From NCBI RefSeq assembly GCF_000715075.1, contig NC_134095.1:8480722-8544721 (forward strand): a stretch of 64,000 nt of DNA, given 5' to 3'. Under the pieces are notes generated by a model, which was given only the letters and a program-made list of their open reading frames with translations, was not told the origin of the DNA and ran no database searches. Positions 1-12,322 of the stretch are shown here, piece after piece. How positions within the stretch are numbered: the stretch's first letter is position 1; each line of letters begins with the position of its first letter. The stretch is from Nicotiana tabacum (Eukaryota; Streptophyta; Magnoliopsida; Solanales; Solanaceae). A program made the position numbers and the translations under genes.

Positions 1-165
1 AGTATAGATTGAACTGAATTTTATAAGTAAAATTTCAAAAAGTTGTGAAGTTAATATATTGTCAATTTGGGAAAGCAAACAGAGTTATTGTTATTTTATT
101 TTCTTAAGAACACGACCTTAAAATAAAATAAAGAGTAGGGGGGGGGGGGAATTCTTTGAAGTTAT
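1..165. other. AT-rich flank with a poly-G run
   Basis: This short AT-rich stretch has no recognisable gene. It contains a run of about twelve G residues near 139-150. It is the left flank of the LTR that starts at 166, and its last five bases (GTTAT) are the candidate left target-site duplication of that LTR. Confidence 0.5.
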
Positions 166-652
166 TGTCACGACCCATTTCCATAACAGATCGTGATGGC
201 GCTCAACACCATTGCCGGGCAAGCCAACACAGAAAATACTAAATAAGTTCTCACTTACTTTTACCAAAATAGTTGCAATAATTCTCTAAGTTAAAGTAAA
301 AACCAGAAATGAACAGTAAGGTGCCAAAAATAATCATACAACCCCAAAATATCAGTCTACTAATGTGCGTGCCAAGACCTGGTGTCACAAGTTGTGGGCA
401 ACTAGTGGAATATACAAAATAATCAATCTATCCTACTGTCCGAAATAGAATAGACAACAAAAATAAATAAGAGAGACTCCTTCAAGTTGCTGAACGGCAT
501 GGGAAGGGAAACAACTCACCGTAGAAGTCTCGAAATATGCTCAGGGATGCGCACCAGACTGATAGCCAGAGACACCTGCCTCAGATCCTGTACAATTAAG
601 TACAGAAGTGTAGTATGAGTACATAAACAATATGTACCCAGTAAGTATCTCG

Positions 653-3600
653 TCTAAACCTCCTTTTTCCGCCCCCGCGAGGGGTGAAGGAGTTTTTTCC
701 AATTAAAGGACAATCGAAACGGGATTTATTTATTTATTTCAGAGTCGCCACTTGGGAGATTTAGGATGTCCCAAGTCACCAATTTAATCCCGAACCGAGG
801 AAAAGAATGACTCTGTATTACAGTCCGCGAACCAAAAATCCGGATAAGGAATTCTGTTAACCCGGGAGAAGGTGTTAGGCATTCCCGAGTTCCGTGGTTC
901 TAGCACGGTCGCTCAACTGTCATATTCGGCTTGTTTATCTGATTTTATACAATTATGCGCTCATGTGCAAGTTTTAACTCTTTACCGCTTTTATCATTAT
1001 ATTTTTTAAAAGAATGTGAACATCGTTTAAAAACATGTCTTTGGATTGCGTCACATAAAATGCACCCACGATCCGGAACGTATTTTTATTCAATGTTTTG
1101 GGATTTGGATTTGGGTCGCATAAATGCGCACCCGTGTTTAAGAATGTATGATTATTAAAATCGTGCCTAAAACAATTAGCGTATTATTATTTATGGGTAA
1201 GACCGTAGAATTCACTAAACAGTCCATCCCAAATTCTAAATACTTAATTAAACATTTATTGAGGGCCCCGCAATTGGTGCATTTTATTGGGCGAGACTCA
1301 TCTCATTTTATTTTTTAAAGGACAGTCCTAAAATGCCTACATTTTTCTATTGAAATTTGTCTCTACAAAATTAAAAAAAAAAATATCTTAATTTATTTAC
1401 ATGTTATTACCTAGTTACATTATACTAGGCATGTTCTCAGTTTGTCAAATAAAAAAAAACATAGCAATCTAATTTTAATCCTAGACCATTTACATGCTGA
1501 AATTAACCAATATTATTTAACTAAACAATATTTCTACCAAGTTCCTATTAGATGGCCTATTCGTTTGATTTTTGACTCGACGGAGTTACTACACCATTTA
1601 TTTATTTTTAGGCAATATATGTAGATAGTTCATCTGTTAAGCTATCGTCGGATGTTCCACTATATGTATTAAATAGCTACATGATTCTGATTTTTGCAAG
1701 CTAAATAATTTGTACATACAAATAAAATTCAGAATATAATTAAAACAAATTTAGAATTTCAACTCTTCATTTTTTCGTATTCATGCTTCATATTTCGGAT
1801 TACAATAACCAGCGTGTCAGTTGTGTACCTGATATTGGAAGCAAAAGAAAATGAAGATGAGAATCAGCAGCAGTAATAACAATACAGTACAGCAACAACA
1901 GTCCAGCAACAGTAACAACCCAGGAACAGAGTTTGCAAACCAGTGGAGCAGTAATCCCAAAAACAAAAGCTTCAAGCTTTGATGAAACAACAACAATTAA
2001 TGCTGATTTCAAACAATGAAAGAAAGCAGAAGATTCTTTTTTAGTTTTTTTTATATATTTGAAAGCTTTAATATTTTTCAGAATTTTTCTTTCTCTCTTA
2101 AATATTCAGCTCTTTTTTTTCTCTCTATCTCTGTCTGTGTGTGTTTTTTCTTATATCTGTCCAAGACCTCCTATATATATCACATTCCCAAACCCTTTAA
2201 TTAACTAATAAATCAATACTTTTTTTCTACCAAACCCATTATTCTTCCCACTCATCCCCATTACATTAAATAAATATATCATCACCCCACTCCATTATAT
2301 TTTGTCCCCCATGCCTACCATAAACAATTACCATATTCCCCTCCACTACATTTTGTCTTGTCCCCCATTATGTTAAACAATTATATCAAACACTACCCCA
2401 TTATATTTTGTCCCTCATGCCTACATAAACAATTATAATAATGTTCAATTACCAAGCTACCCCTCCGACCTTATTGCAGTTACCATTTTACCCCTGAACG
2501 ATACTGCAATTTACCAGACTACCCCCATCGGCTCTAAACAATCAATTAATCATAACTTAACCAAAATATAGCCAAGATGACCAATTTCTCAACAATCTTC
2601 AACAACAAATCATATGAACACGATGAACAACACAACTCAAAATTAATGGAAGTAAATTAACCATATCGGGAACCAATCCTGGTTAACTTAGACTAAAAAA
2701 TGAATGAGCAAAGAAACAACAAAATATATGATTCAAACTAAATCAACAAATCAAAAACATAAACTCACATTAAATCACTGGATTAAAAATGAACTTCAAA
2801 CAAAGATGAACATGAACTAAATATACTTTTAAACAACAAATATGACAGATTAAATGATTCAAACAACATTAACAATTTCTAGAAAATACGTTACAATATG
2901 AAACAAATTGAAGAAATAATTAATTAAATTTCAATTTGAATCTAACAAACATTAAACTAACAAATTTTTAACTAAACAATAAACAAGAACATGAAAAAAA
3001 CATGAAAAACAACTAATTAAATTTCCATTTGAAATCTGAAAATTAATTCAACAAAACATATGAACATGAACTAAAAAAAAATTATTTCAACGACGAACGA
3101 ACAAAACAAGAATTGAATCATTTATCGATTTTGGATCCGAAAAATAACGAACAAAAATATGGACGAAATTTGAAACATAAACCAACTAACCGATTCAAAA
3201 CAACGACGAAGAAACGAAGAAGATGGAGTAGCATGAAGCAGTAGGGGAGGTCGACGGACAGTGGCGGACGCGAGGAGGAGGAAGGCAGCCATGGTCGTCG
3301 ACATGCTGCTGCGTTCAACAACTATGGTTGTCGAGGAGGAAGAAAACTGAAACAGTAGCAACAACATATTGCAGCCAAATCAGTGGCACTCTTCATGATT
3401 GCAGCTCGATTAGTTGAAGAAGCGGACGACGCAGCTGGAGCAATGACACAGAAGCAGCTGGAATGGAGTAGCAACGACAGGCTGGTCGTTTGGAGTGACG
3501 AACTGGACGACGTAAGACGCAGATGAAGAAAAGGAGTCGACGGACTGCCTCATGTTGCTGAAAAGTGGTCGACGAGGAGGTCGACGGACTGGTTGTTGAC

Positions 3601-4486
3601 GACGAAAATGCATCAGTGGTGACCATGATAATGGTCGTTTGGCCGTGCGAAGGGGCTGGCTGGAGGCGGGTCACGACGGGAAGCTGGGCAGCAGGGTCGT
3701 GGGGGCAACGACGGATGAAGCAGGCGAACGGAGGGAGTCTATGGCGACGATGAGGGTGGCCTGGGTGGACGAAGAAGAAGGTAAAGGGCAGCCATGGGAG
3801 GTGGGGTTTGAGTTTTGAGAAGATGAAAGTAAGGAAGGGAGCGGATGGTTTTAGTTTAAGGGTTTTTGGTTTTGTTTTGTGTTTTGAAAAATGAAGAAGG
3901 GTGTTGGGTATTTGGGTTAATGGGGCGGACCGGGTCGACCCGTGTGGAGATGGACTGGGTCATGGGGAAGGTTGGACAATTGTTTGGGCCTGGGGTTGAA
4001 ATTTGAAGAAGTGGCCCAATCCGATTTTTCTTTGTATTTTTGTTCTCTTTTCTTCTTTTATTTTTCTAAAACTAAATTATAAAAGTACTTAAATTATTAT
4101 TAAGAACTAAATTAAGTTATAAAAGCGCAAATTAACTCCCAATAATAATTAACGCACAATTAAGTAATAATTAAGCATAAAATTGTATATTTGGACATTA
4201 AATGCTAAAAATGCAAAAGATGCCTATTTTTTGTAATTTTCATTTTTTGTAAAACAAACTTAATTACTAACAATTGTAGAATTAAATCCTACATGCAAAA
4301 TGCGACATATTTTTGTATTTTTTTAATTTAACAAATAAACATGCACAGACAAATACAAATAATTATTCAAAAATATCACAAAATATCACAAAATTGCACA
4401 CCAAGGAAAATTATTTTATTTTTTTGAATTTTTTGGGAGTAATTCTCATATAGGGCAAAAATCACGTGCTTACAACTGCCCCTCTT
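653..4486 (-). mobile_element. Ogre/Tat-family LTR plus polypurine tract, inserted in the older LTR
   Basis: The left end (ACCTCCTTTTTCC, then a GAGGGGTGAAGGAG-like block, ATCGAAACGGGATT, AGAGTCGCCACTTGGG) matches the LTR starts at 42142 and 60503. The right end (AAAATCACGTGCTTACA) matches the LTR end at 46357. Read on the minus strand it begins TGTAAGCACGTG. It is followed by ACTGCCCCTCTT, the complement of a polypurine tract, so it is an LTR with a few internal bases. TCTCG occurs on both sides (648-652 and 4487-4491). The middle is AT-rich, except for a GC-rich part around 3200-3980 rich in GTCGAC. It is a diverged relative of the large element on the right of the window, not the same copy. 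The short open frames inside it are not convincing genes. Confidence 0.65.
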
Positions 4487-5681
4487 TCTCGAAGAAGTAG
4501 AGACGAGAGGTCGACTTGATACTTACTAAGGTCAAATAATATGAGAAAGAATTTATTCTAAGCATGGATAACACAATTAATTAGCATTTTATGGCAAGGA
4601 ATAACAGTTCTTTTTCCAGATAATATTATGGGTATCCCTTTACATTTCAAGGCATATACGAAGTTCAATCCATAGGAAAATACTAAGTAAAGCATGCGCA
4701 AGTAACACCGAGGGTCGTACGGCCCGATCCAACATAAAAGTAAATTTTGCACTGCCGAGGGTCGAATGGCACGAACCATAGATGTATCTATTACCCCGCT
4801 CATGAATCACACGTGCGACACGGTCAAATATAAATAAACTCAACAACAAACAGACAATAGTGTATATTTGAGGAGCAGTCATTTGCAGAAATATTCAATT
4901 TCTCTTTAAAAGGTCAAGGAAAATAAGATTCCCCTTGCTAGTCTCATTTACATTAATCAACATGATTTATACGAATCCGAATTAAACATAAAGTTACAAG
5001 AATATCACATAGAGCATGCTTATGGGTCCTAGACTACTCGGACTTAGCATAATAGTAGCTATGCACGGACTCTCGTCATCTAGTGCGCATGTAGCCGCCG
5101 CATATAGTAGCAATTTATTCAATTATTACACCTATGAGGACAATTCCCTCTTACAAGGTTAGAAAGGAGACTTACCTCACTCTCAAGAACGAACCCGAAC
5201 TCTCAATTTGGAGCCGAACGATCCAAAACTAGTTAAATGAGGTAGGAACTAATCAATACTAGCTCACAAGATCATATTCGAGCTATTTAAGCAATTTTCC
5301 AACCCTTAGCACAAGTTTCCTAAAATCCGAGCCCGGGCCCACATGCCTAGATTCCGAATTTTTCCGAAGGAAGTTGCTCTCCATAACCTAAGGATCAATA
5401 ATATATGATTTCTAATTCATTTCATAACAAATTTCGTGGTTAAATCTAATTTTTGTCAAAACCCTAGGTTTTGCTCTAACCCCTTGATTTCACCTTAATT
5501 CTAGTGTTTAATCTACCTAAGACACATGTATTAAACTAAGAATAGGTGGAATAAGCTTACCTCAAGATGCTTGGTGGAAGTCTTCTCTCAAAAGCTCCCA
5601 AAATCACCAATGGAGGAGTGAAAAGTGGCAAAAAAGGGACTTAGAACCCGTATTAAATGAAGCTCACTGCTTCAGCGATTT

Positions 5682-5893
5682 CCGCATCTGCGGTCAGGGG
5701 ACCGCATCTGCGGTCCCGCTTCTGCTAGAAAGCGAACGCATCTGCGGAACTGGCCAAATGGGCTGTGACCGCTTCTACAGTCTTGAGGCCGCTTCTGCAG
5801 TTTGGGCCTGGCCTACCCTGGGCCGCATCTACGATAGGCGGACCGCTTCTGCGGTCTCGCACCTGCGGCCGACCCACCGCAAGTGCGGTTATG
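5682..5893. repeat. Cluster of imperfect CCGCATCTGCGG palindromes in the LTR
   Basis: The 12-mers CCGCATCTGCGG (5682-5693 and 5702-5713) and CCGCTTCTGCGG, with variants such as CCGCTTCTACAG, CCGCTTCTGCAG and CCGCATCTACGA, recur about ten times in 210 bp. Most are near-palindromic. The open frames across them are a by-product of the GC-rich repeat and are not proposed as genes. Confidence 0.6.
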
Positions 5894-6573
5894 ACAGAAG
5901 CAGATGCTTCAGCACTTCTCAAAAATTCCAACTTCACTCGAGCCTTGTCCAATTGACGCTCGGGGCTCCCAGGCCCCGCCCGAACATACCGACAAGTCTG
6001 AAATCATGAAACGTACCTGCTGAACCTTCGGAACGCCCGAAACAATGCTAAATCTAAGAATCACCCCCTAAAACCAATTGAATCAAACTTATGAGCTTCA
6101 AGTTCTTAATTTCTTCTAACGAGCCGAAATGCCTTTAAACTACTCGGATTGGCACCAAATTTTGCGGGCAAGTCTTAAATGTTATTTCGGACCTGCATCG
6201 GGCTCCGGAACCAACATACGAGCCCAATATCCATGTGATCAATCGTTAATTAGTTTCTTTAAATCATTAGAATCTCAGTTTAACAATTTCTAATAAAAAT
6301 TCATTACTCGGGCTAGGGACCTCGGAATTCGATTCCGGGCATACGCCCAGGTCCCATATTTTCCTACGGACCCTCCGGGACCGTCACAACACGAATTCGG
6401 GTCTGTTTGCTAAAAATGTTGACCAAAGTCAAACTTAGCCTTTTAAGAAAATCCTAAGGAGTCAAATGAGCATATTTCAACCCAAACTCTTCCAATTAGT
6501 TAAAGCAAGCGCGAGAAATTTTATTTAAGGGAACAGAGTTCTAGAAAGCAAAACGACCAGTCGGTTCGTTACA

Positions 6574-7142
6574 ATTATGAACCAAAATAAAGAGCGGAGG
6601 GCAAAACTAGTTTGTTTTGCCTAATGTCGCTTCTATGATAAGATTATATCGATGATTTAGTCTCCATCTTAACCCGCTTACTCAAAATTCTGAATCCGAC
6701 AATGCACTTGACAACATATATAACTTAAATACTCACCATATCTGCATGGGAAAATGAGGTATTAGTGTTCTAGCTACGTGCAGAGGCATATGCGCCTTAT
6801 ATCACGTGGTGTCACAGCCTCACGGGACACTACTTGGTTAAAAAATGTCACTAGATGTTTATATGAAAAATGAAAATATTATGGATACGCATAAAAAGTA
6901 ATACCGCTTTAAAACGCTTGTGTAAAAACTTGTGCGTCCATTTAGTTTGGTTCTTTCAATCAATTATCCAAATTAATAAACATCAATATCTTGAATTTAC
7001 CAGTCTAAGAGCGAGTACTACGTGGTCCTTCATTGATTCCTTCCTGTGTATGAATGCAATCTTCAGAAAATCAAGCTCCACGATCATGCATGTTCTTCAT
7101 TCTCCATTCCTCCATATGAATTTCATCGGAATCAATTCAAAA
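6574..7142 (+). other. Upstream region of the first serpin pseudogene
   Basis: There is no gene here. From about 6920 the sequence is recognisably similar to the region upstream of the intact serpin gene (30361-30580), for example CAATTATCC...AATAAACA..CAATATCTTGA and TGTATGAA.GCAATCTTC. The tandem duplication that built the cluster therefore included several hundred bases of promoter. Confidence 0.5.
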
Positions 7143-7179
7143 CCCCACGTGTTACTTCTAACTCTAGTATAAATTCTTG
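7143..7179 (+). promoter_or_regulatory. Serpin core promoter: G-box and TATA box
   Basis: CACGTG, a palindromic G-box, lies at 7146-7151 in the context CCCCACGTGTTA. TATAAATTCTTG follows at 7168-7179, about 70 bp before the ATG at 7248. The same spaced pair occurs before the intact serpins, where the G-box is changed to CACATG and CACCTG. G-boxes are known binding sites for bZIP and bHLH factors. Use as a promoter is inferred from conservation among paralogues. Confidence 0.5.
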
Positions 7180-7247
7180 AAAAAATGTCAAATCACAATA
7201 GATGCTAGTCTCATCTTAAATAAAATTTTAACTAAATCTTAAACACT

Positions 7248-8587
7248 ATGGGACTGTTTCACTCTCAATCGTCTTCCTCCCCTGTAGAAATCCATCACCA
7301 TTCACCAACCAAACGGACGTTTCTTTCCTGCTTGCTAAACACGTTTTCTCCAGAGAGATTACAGGCGATTCGAACCTGGTGTTCTCTCCTCTCTCAATTC
7401 AATTAGTCCTTAGCCTAATTGCCGCTGGCTCTAAGGGTCCAACACAGAACCAGCCGCTCTGTTTCCTCAAATCCAAATCTATTAATGACCTCAACTCACT
7501 TTACTCTCATCTTGTCGATATCATTTTTGTTGATGGCAGTCCCAGAGGAGGTCCCCGTTCGTCCGTTGCAAATGGTGTTTGGATCGATCGATCACTTCCT
7601 TTCAAGCCTTCTTTCGAACAGGTGGTGGACAAAGTTTACAAGGCAACTTCAGAGTCTGTTGATTTTCAGAACAAGGTTAGGCCTTTATTCATTTCGTGAA
7701 ATTAAATCCAGCTGGTTAATTTGTATCACGAAAACTTGTTTCTTCGTGCTGACAGATTGAAATTGTTTTACTAACTATCATAACCTCTCTCTAATATGTG
7801 CTCTAGGCTTTTGAAGTCGCCAATCTAGTCAATCAATGGGCTAACCAGAAAACAAACTCATCAAACAGATTCTTCCTCCTGGCTCAGTAGACACCACAAC
7901 AAGGCTCATCTTTGCCAATGCTCTGTACTTCAAAGGTGCATGGAATGAGAAATTCAATGCTTCAAAGACAGAGGATTCCAAATTCTGCCTCCTCAATGAT
8001 AGCTCTGTTCTCGCACCTTTCATGACAAGCGAAACAGATCAATTTGTCAAAGAATTTGGTGGTTTCAAAGTTTTGCGACTTCCATATTACCAAGGTAATG
8101 ATGACACGCGCAAATTTTCCATGTACTTGTGTTTGCCTAATGCCAATAATGGACTACCTGCTTTAATAGACAAGGTCAGTTCAAAATCTGGATTCCTAGA
8201 GCAGCATCTTCCTGTTCGAAAAGTAAAAGTAGGGAAGTTTCTTATACCAAAATTTAAAACATCTTTTGGATTTGAAGCTTCCAAGATTCTGAAAGGACTT
8301 GGTCTTATATACCTTTCTCTAAGGGTGATCTCACTGAAATGGTGGGTTCCCCTCAGGCTACAAACCTGCTAGTTTCAGACATTTCTCATAAGTCCTTTAT
8401 TGAGGTTAATGAAGACGGAACAGAAGCTGCAGCTGTTACTGCGTCAACGATGTTTCTGTGTGCTGCGCCCATAAATGAATACAAAATTGACTTTGTTGCT
8501 GATCATCCGTTCTTGTTCTTTATAAGAGAGGATACAACTGCAGCCGTATTGTTCATAGGGACCATGCTTAATCCTATTTTTAATTAA
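7248..8587 (+). pseudogene. Serpin pseudogene 1 (two exons, several frameshifts)
   Basis: This is a plant clade-P serpin relic with the cluster's two-exon layout. Exon 1 runs to 7675 (AACAAG|GTTAG), the intron is short (7676-7806), and exon 2 starts at 7807 (CTCTAG|GCTTTTGAAGTC). Recognisable blocks are [30 protein letters not shown] and FVADHPFLF. The ATG at 7248 (MGLFHSQSS, like the His/Ser start of the intact gene) is not in the serpin frame, so there is a frameshift before about 7300. Others lie near 7860 and 8310. Counting from the hinge Thr as P14, the reactive loop has Cys at P1 and Ala at P1'. The end is NPIFN followed by TAA, where the intact copies have NPLAG. No functional inhibitor is expected. 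Confidence 0.85.
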
Positions 8588-8980
8588 GTTGCCTTGTAGC
8601 AGTAAAGAGTACTCTGTACTAAGTGCGAATGCTAACATGCCTATGTTGTTGTTCATAAGTAGCTTATTTGAGACCTTAGTTGAGTCTAGAAGCTGGTTAA
8701 ATGTGTGCTATGTGATAAACTAGTCTCTTGTATAGCTTAGTGTCTCTTTATACAGGTGCAATAATATGATATTTGGGTAAAAGAATTTTAAGCATGTTTA
8801 GCTTCTGCTGCTTAAAAGAATTTACCTGAACTTGTGTTATTAGCCAATTACTCCTAACATTAATCCCTGCTACAACTGTACGTGTTGTCAAATTCCACCA
8901 AGTATCTAGATGAAAGTTAAAATTTCTATCTTATGCTAAATAAAGGGCTCAATATTTACTCGTTAACCTGAATGATTATA
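8588..8980. other. Spacer between serpin pseudogenes
   Basis: This is AT-rich sequence with no gene seen. Its first part (TAGCAGTAA.GA.T) matches the 3' flank of the serpin relic at 33590-33640, so it is the old 3' UTR of the serpin copy. Confidence 0.4.
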
Positions 8981-8984
8981 GAAA

Positions 8985-9125
8985 AGGAAAACTCACTCAC
9001 TCTCTCAGTCATCTTCTTCGCAAGTTGAAATCATGGAAGAATGCGTGAGAAAAAGAAAAAGAAAATTCAGAAGCAGTGAGAAAAAGAAGAGGAAAACTCA
9101 CTCAGTCTCAGTCATCTTCTTTGCA
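8985..9125 (+). repeat. Duplicated leader segment before serpin pseudogene 2
   Basis: A segment of about 40 bp (AGGAAAACTCACTCA...CAGTCATCTTCTT.GCAAG) occurs at 8985-9024 and again at 9090-9125, about 104 bp apart. The copies are separated by a purine-rich stretch. It resembles the CACTCT-rich start of the intact serpin gene and is probably a decayed form of that leader. Confidence 0.55.
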
Positions 9126-9132
9126 AGCAAAT

Positions 9133-10266
9133 ATGGATATGAAAGAGTTCATCACCAACCAAACAGATGTTTCTTTCTTGCTAACTAAACACTTTTTGTC
9201 CAAAGAAGTTAAAGGCGATTCGAATCTGGTGTTCTCTCCTCTCTCTATTCATATAGTTCTTGGCCTAATTGCGGCCGTCTCAAATGGACAAACTTGGGAC
9301 TAGGTGCTCTCTTTCCTCAAGTCCACATCCGTTGACGACCTCAATTGTATGTATTCTCATATTCTTACTAACGTTTTTGCTGATGGAAGTCCCAGTGGAG
9401 GTCCGATTTTGTCCGTTGCTAATGGTGTTTGGATCGACCGATCAATGCCTTTTAAACCTTCTTTTAAAAAGGTTGTGGATGAAGTTTACAAGGCTGCTTC
9501 AGAGACTGTTGATTTTCAGAACAAGGTTAGTCTAAGGTTGCCAGTCAAGTCAGTCGGTGGGCTAAAGAGAAGACTAATGGTCAGAGATTCTTTCCCAAGG
9601 CACAGTGAACAATATGACAAGGCTCATATTAGCGAATGGACTATACTTTAAAGGAGTAAGGAATGAGAAGTTCAGTGCTTCAGACACTAAAGACCATGAA
9701 TTCCATCTCCTGAATGGAGGGTCTATTCGAGCACCGTTCATGACACGCAAGAAGAAGCAGTACATCAGAGTCTTTAAAGGCTTTAAAGTGTTGGGGCTTC
9801 ATTATAAACGGGCAAGGACATGACTCGCCGGTTCGGCATGTATTTAATTCTCCCAGATGCAAATGATGGGCTACCTGCTTTAGTGGACAAAATCAGTTCA
9901 GATCCGCAAAGAGAAGTTAAAGTGCGCAATTTTCTTATCCCCAAATTTAAAATAACTTTTGGGTTTGAAGCTTCTAAGGTTCTAAATGGACTTGGCCTCA
10001 CGTTGCCTTTCACGATTGAGATGGTTGATTCCCCTTTATCCAAGAAACTGTTTGTTTCAGAGGTGTTTCACAAGTCCTTTATTGAGGTAAATGAGGAGGG
10101 AATTGAAGCTGCAGTTGTTACTGCTGCTAAAGCACGGGTAATGTGTTGTAAAATCGAGAAGCCAAAAGATTTTGTTGCGGATCATCCATTCTTGTTCCTT
10201 ATAAGAGACAATGCTCCTGGAGTGGTGCCGTTCATCGGGAGCGTGTCGAATCCTCTTGCTGGTTAG
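9133..10266 (+). pseudogene. Serpin pseudogene 2 (nonsense codon, collapsed intron, frameshift)
   Basis: From ATG 9133 the frame reads MDMKEFITNQTDVSFLL, aligning with the intact paralogues. A TAG at 9301-9303 stands where they have CAG (Gln). Exon 1 continues as NGVWIDRSMPFKPS up to AACAAG near 9525. Instead of a full intron, only about 11 bases (GTTAGTCTAAG) separate it from GTTGCC, and the first nine bases of exon 2 are missing. A small indel occurs near 9570, and a further frameshift near 9812 produces a TGA. The final open part (9820-10266) holds the serpin C-terminus with [13 protein letters not shown] and NPLAG. The hinge has Ile at P14 where the others have Thr, and the predicted P1 is Met with Cys at P1'. 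It is clearly non-functional as annotated. Confidence 0.88.
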
Positions 10267-10568
10267 CCTACAGAAGCAACATATAATGATTTTTGTTATT
10301 GTATTTTGACCTGATATATAGTATTTAAGAGCGACTTAAAAGTTTGATTAATCTTATTTACAGTTTCTTAGCTTTTTCTTATTCTTGGAACAACTTGGGT
10401 TCCAGACTCGGATTAGAGAGATCATAAAGAGGAGGGAGGACTTGTGATAATACGTCCTTATACCTATAAGAGGAAAGGACATGTGTAATCTTTTACATCT
10501 GAGATCCATATGCATGAATAGAACAATAGTGATATATCTATCTATATTTATATCTATATCTATCTATA
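10267..10568. other. 3' flank of serpin pseudogene 2 and TATC microsatellite
   Basis: The first 100 bp resemble the 3' flank of the intact serpin at 32940-33010 (GA.ATGATATA.AGT.TTTAAGAG..ACTTAAAAGTTT), which supports segmental duplication. A TATC/TATA simple repeat (about 10531-10577) precedes the Helitron-like end at 10569. Confidence 0.45.
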
Positions 10569-12322
10569 TCTATATTATTATAAAAGCACTAATGTTTCAC
10601 GCTAAATGTTGGTCGACTAAAATATCCTTAAAATATTGATCGACTTTTATGCCCTTCAAAATATAAAATATATCTTAATTAAATTAATTCATAATGGACA
10701 AAGTTGTAATGCGTAAGACTTTTCCTAATTTCACATAAATTTGTGATGTCGATCAAGTTCCGAATTTTTAGATATGATGTCCTATTCTTACTTGAAGTTT
10801 TAAATCATACGAATTCCACATTGAGAAGGAGATTGAAGCTCTCTTACCACTATATGAATAGTTTGCGGATTGAATTTTTCAATAATCGACTTTATCAGTC
10901 GTTGCCTCACACAATGTTTTGCTTAAAAAGTTAATTTGCATGCCTTGCAGTTTTTACACATAATTTGTATATATTGTCGTTTGATAGCATGCGATTCTCC
11001 CGGAATGCTCAAACCGATTACATGGACAATACATTTGCATCTGTAATATTGAGTTTTTATTTATTTTTCACTGATGAGCAGTAGAATACTCGAGAAGGAG
11101 ATGACATAGAAAGGAATATGGTTGTGAACTTGTGATTCACATGCGCTACCATTTTAAATAACTTTCATTGTATATATTTGAGATGGGATGATCAGACAAT
11201 TCTGATTTGTGAGATTTTGAGCAAAGCAAAAAATCGAGAAAGGCAATATTTTGACAAATATTTTATGAAATAGTAGCTGAATTACTTATAAGGTATGTTT
11301 ATTCTTTGAGTATAAGCTTTTTGCATTGATGCTGTAAAAGTTATTTAATTCTTTTGTTGTTTCGTATTTAATGCTATTGAATCTCTTTCAGTATTGTATT
11401 ATTATATGCATATATAACTTGTGATGCATATATAATGTACATGCTACAATTTCGGGAACTAAATCTATATATACATATAAAGCTGGGAATTGGCTAGCTA
11501 ATGTGGCATCCCTATATGGCCAACTTTCATATTTATCTTCTTTTTTTTTTCTTAGATTTTTGAGATTTTTTCTTAATTTTAATACAAAAAATCATTTACT
11601 ACCTAGAACTAATGACGAAACTAATGAGGCTTATGGATGAGGAGATTTCAGTTATGGAATATACAAAAAAAAGTGTAATTACTACTTTCTTTCAGTTATT
11701 GAATACAAAAAGAGAGAAATTAATTAATTAACTTGTAATTAAAGTGCACATTGGTTATATGGGCTACCATGTGGCAATTCACAAGATGTAATAGTGACGG
11801 GCTACATTATCCCATTAGTTGCCTTGCCCATTTTTTATTTATTTATTTACTAATATATATATATATAGAGAGAGAGGATGAAAAAAATGCTTACATGGCA
11901 CATCTTTTCATTTAGGATTGGTATTTATCTTTTACCTCCTTTTATTTGACTCCTATACCTTTTTTTTATATCTCTTTGTTTTTTAATAGGTACTCTAACT
12001 CTTCCAATTAATTTTGAGTAGTTATTTTTGAAACTCTTCCTATTTTGAGGAGTTATTTCTCTTTTAACTTCTCATTAATTACGCTCCGAAATGTAACCTT
12101 CATCCCCTCTAAAACGTTGTCTTGAAAAGTGTAAATCTAAAATCTAAACCAACAAACAAATGTTAGTATTTTTCTCCTTTTTTCCCCTCTCTTCAAATTT
12201 GCAGGGGCTACGGTTATCTTTAATCCTTCTTCGTTTGATGTGGCTTTGGATCAGTTGAGGCGAAATCATCATAATCAGCTTCAGATATTTTATTTTTGTT
12301 GACTTCTTTAACACTAACTAAC

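Larger units (their letters stand above)
166..6573. mobile_element. Solo LTR of a Ty3/gypsy-like retrotransposon, split by a later LTR insertion
   Basis: The sequence begins TGTCACGACCC and ends GGTTCGTTACA, a TG...CA pair typical of long gypsy LTRs in nightshade genomes. It is bounded by GTTAT (161-165) and ATTAT (6574-6578), which match at four of five positions, as expected for an old 5-bp target duplication. With the insert at 653-4486 removed it is about 2.57 kb. A diverged copy of its 5' end lies inverted at 25440-25913. I see no coding sequence of its own. The lineage (Tekay/Del-like) and orientation are inferred. The inner right end could also be placed near 6388, where another ...GTCACA occurs. 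Confidence 0.5.

Noticed and set aside
3118..3753. Several overlapping open frames rich in Ser, Arg and Leu
   Set aside because: They lie in the GC-richer part of an LTR, on both strands, without any family resemblance.
5725..6009. Overlapping open frames at 5725-6009
   Set aside because: They follow the CCGCATCTGCGG repeat and have no domain or codon pattern of a gene.
9076..9132. Upstream start of serpin pseudogene 2
   Set aside because: The extra N-terminus (RKRRGKLTQSQSS) comes from the duplicated leader. ATG 9133 aligns with the start of the intact paralogues.
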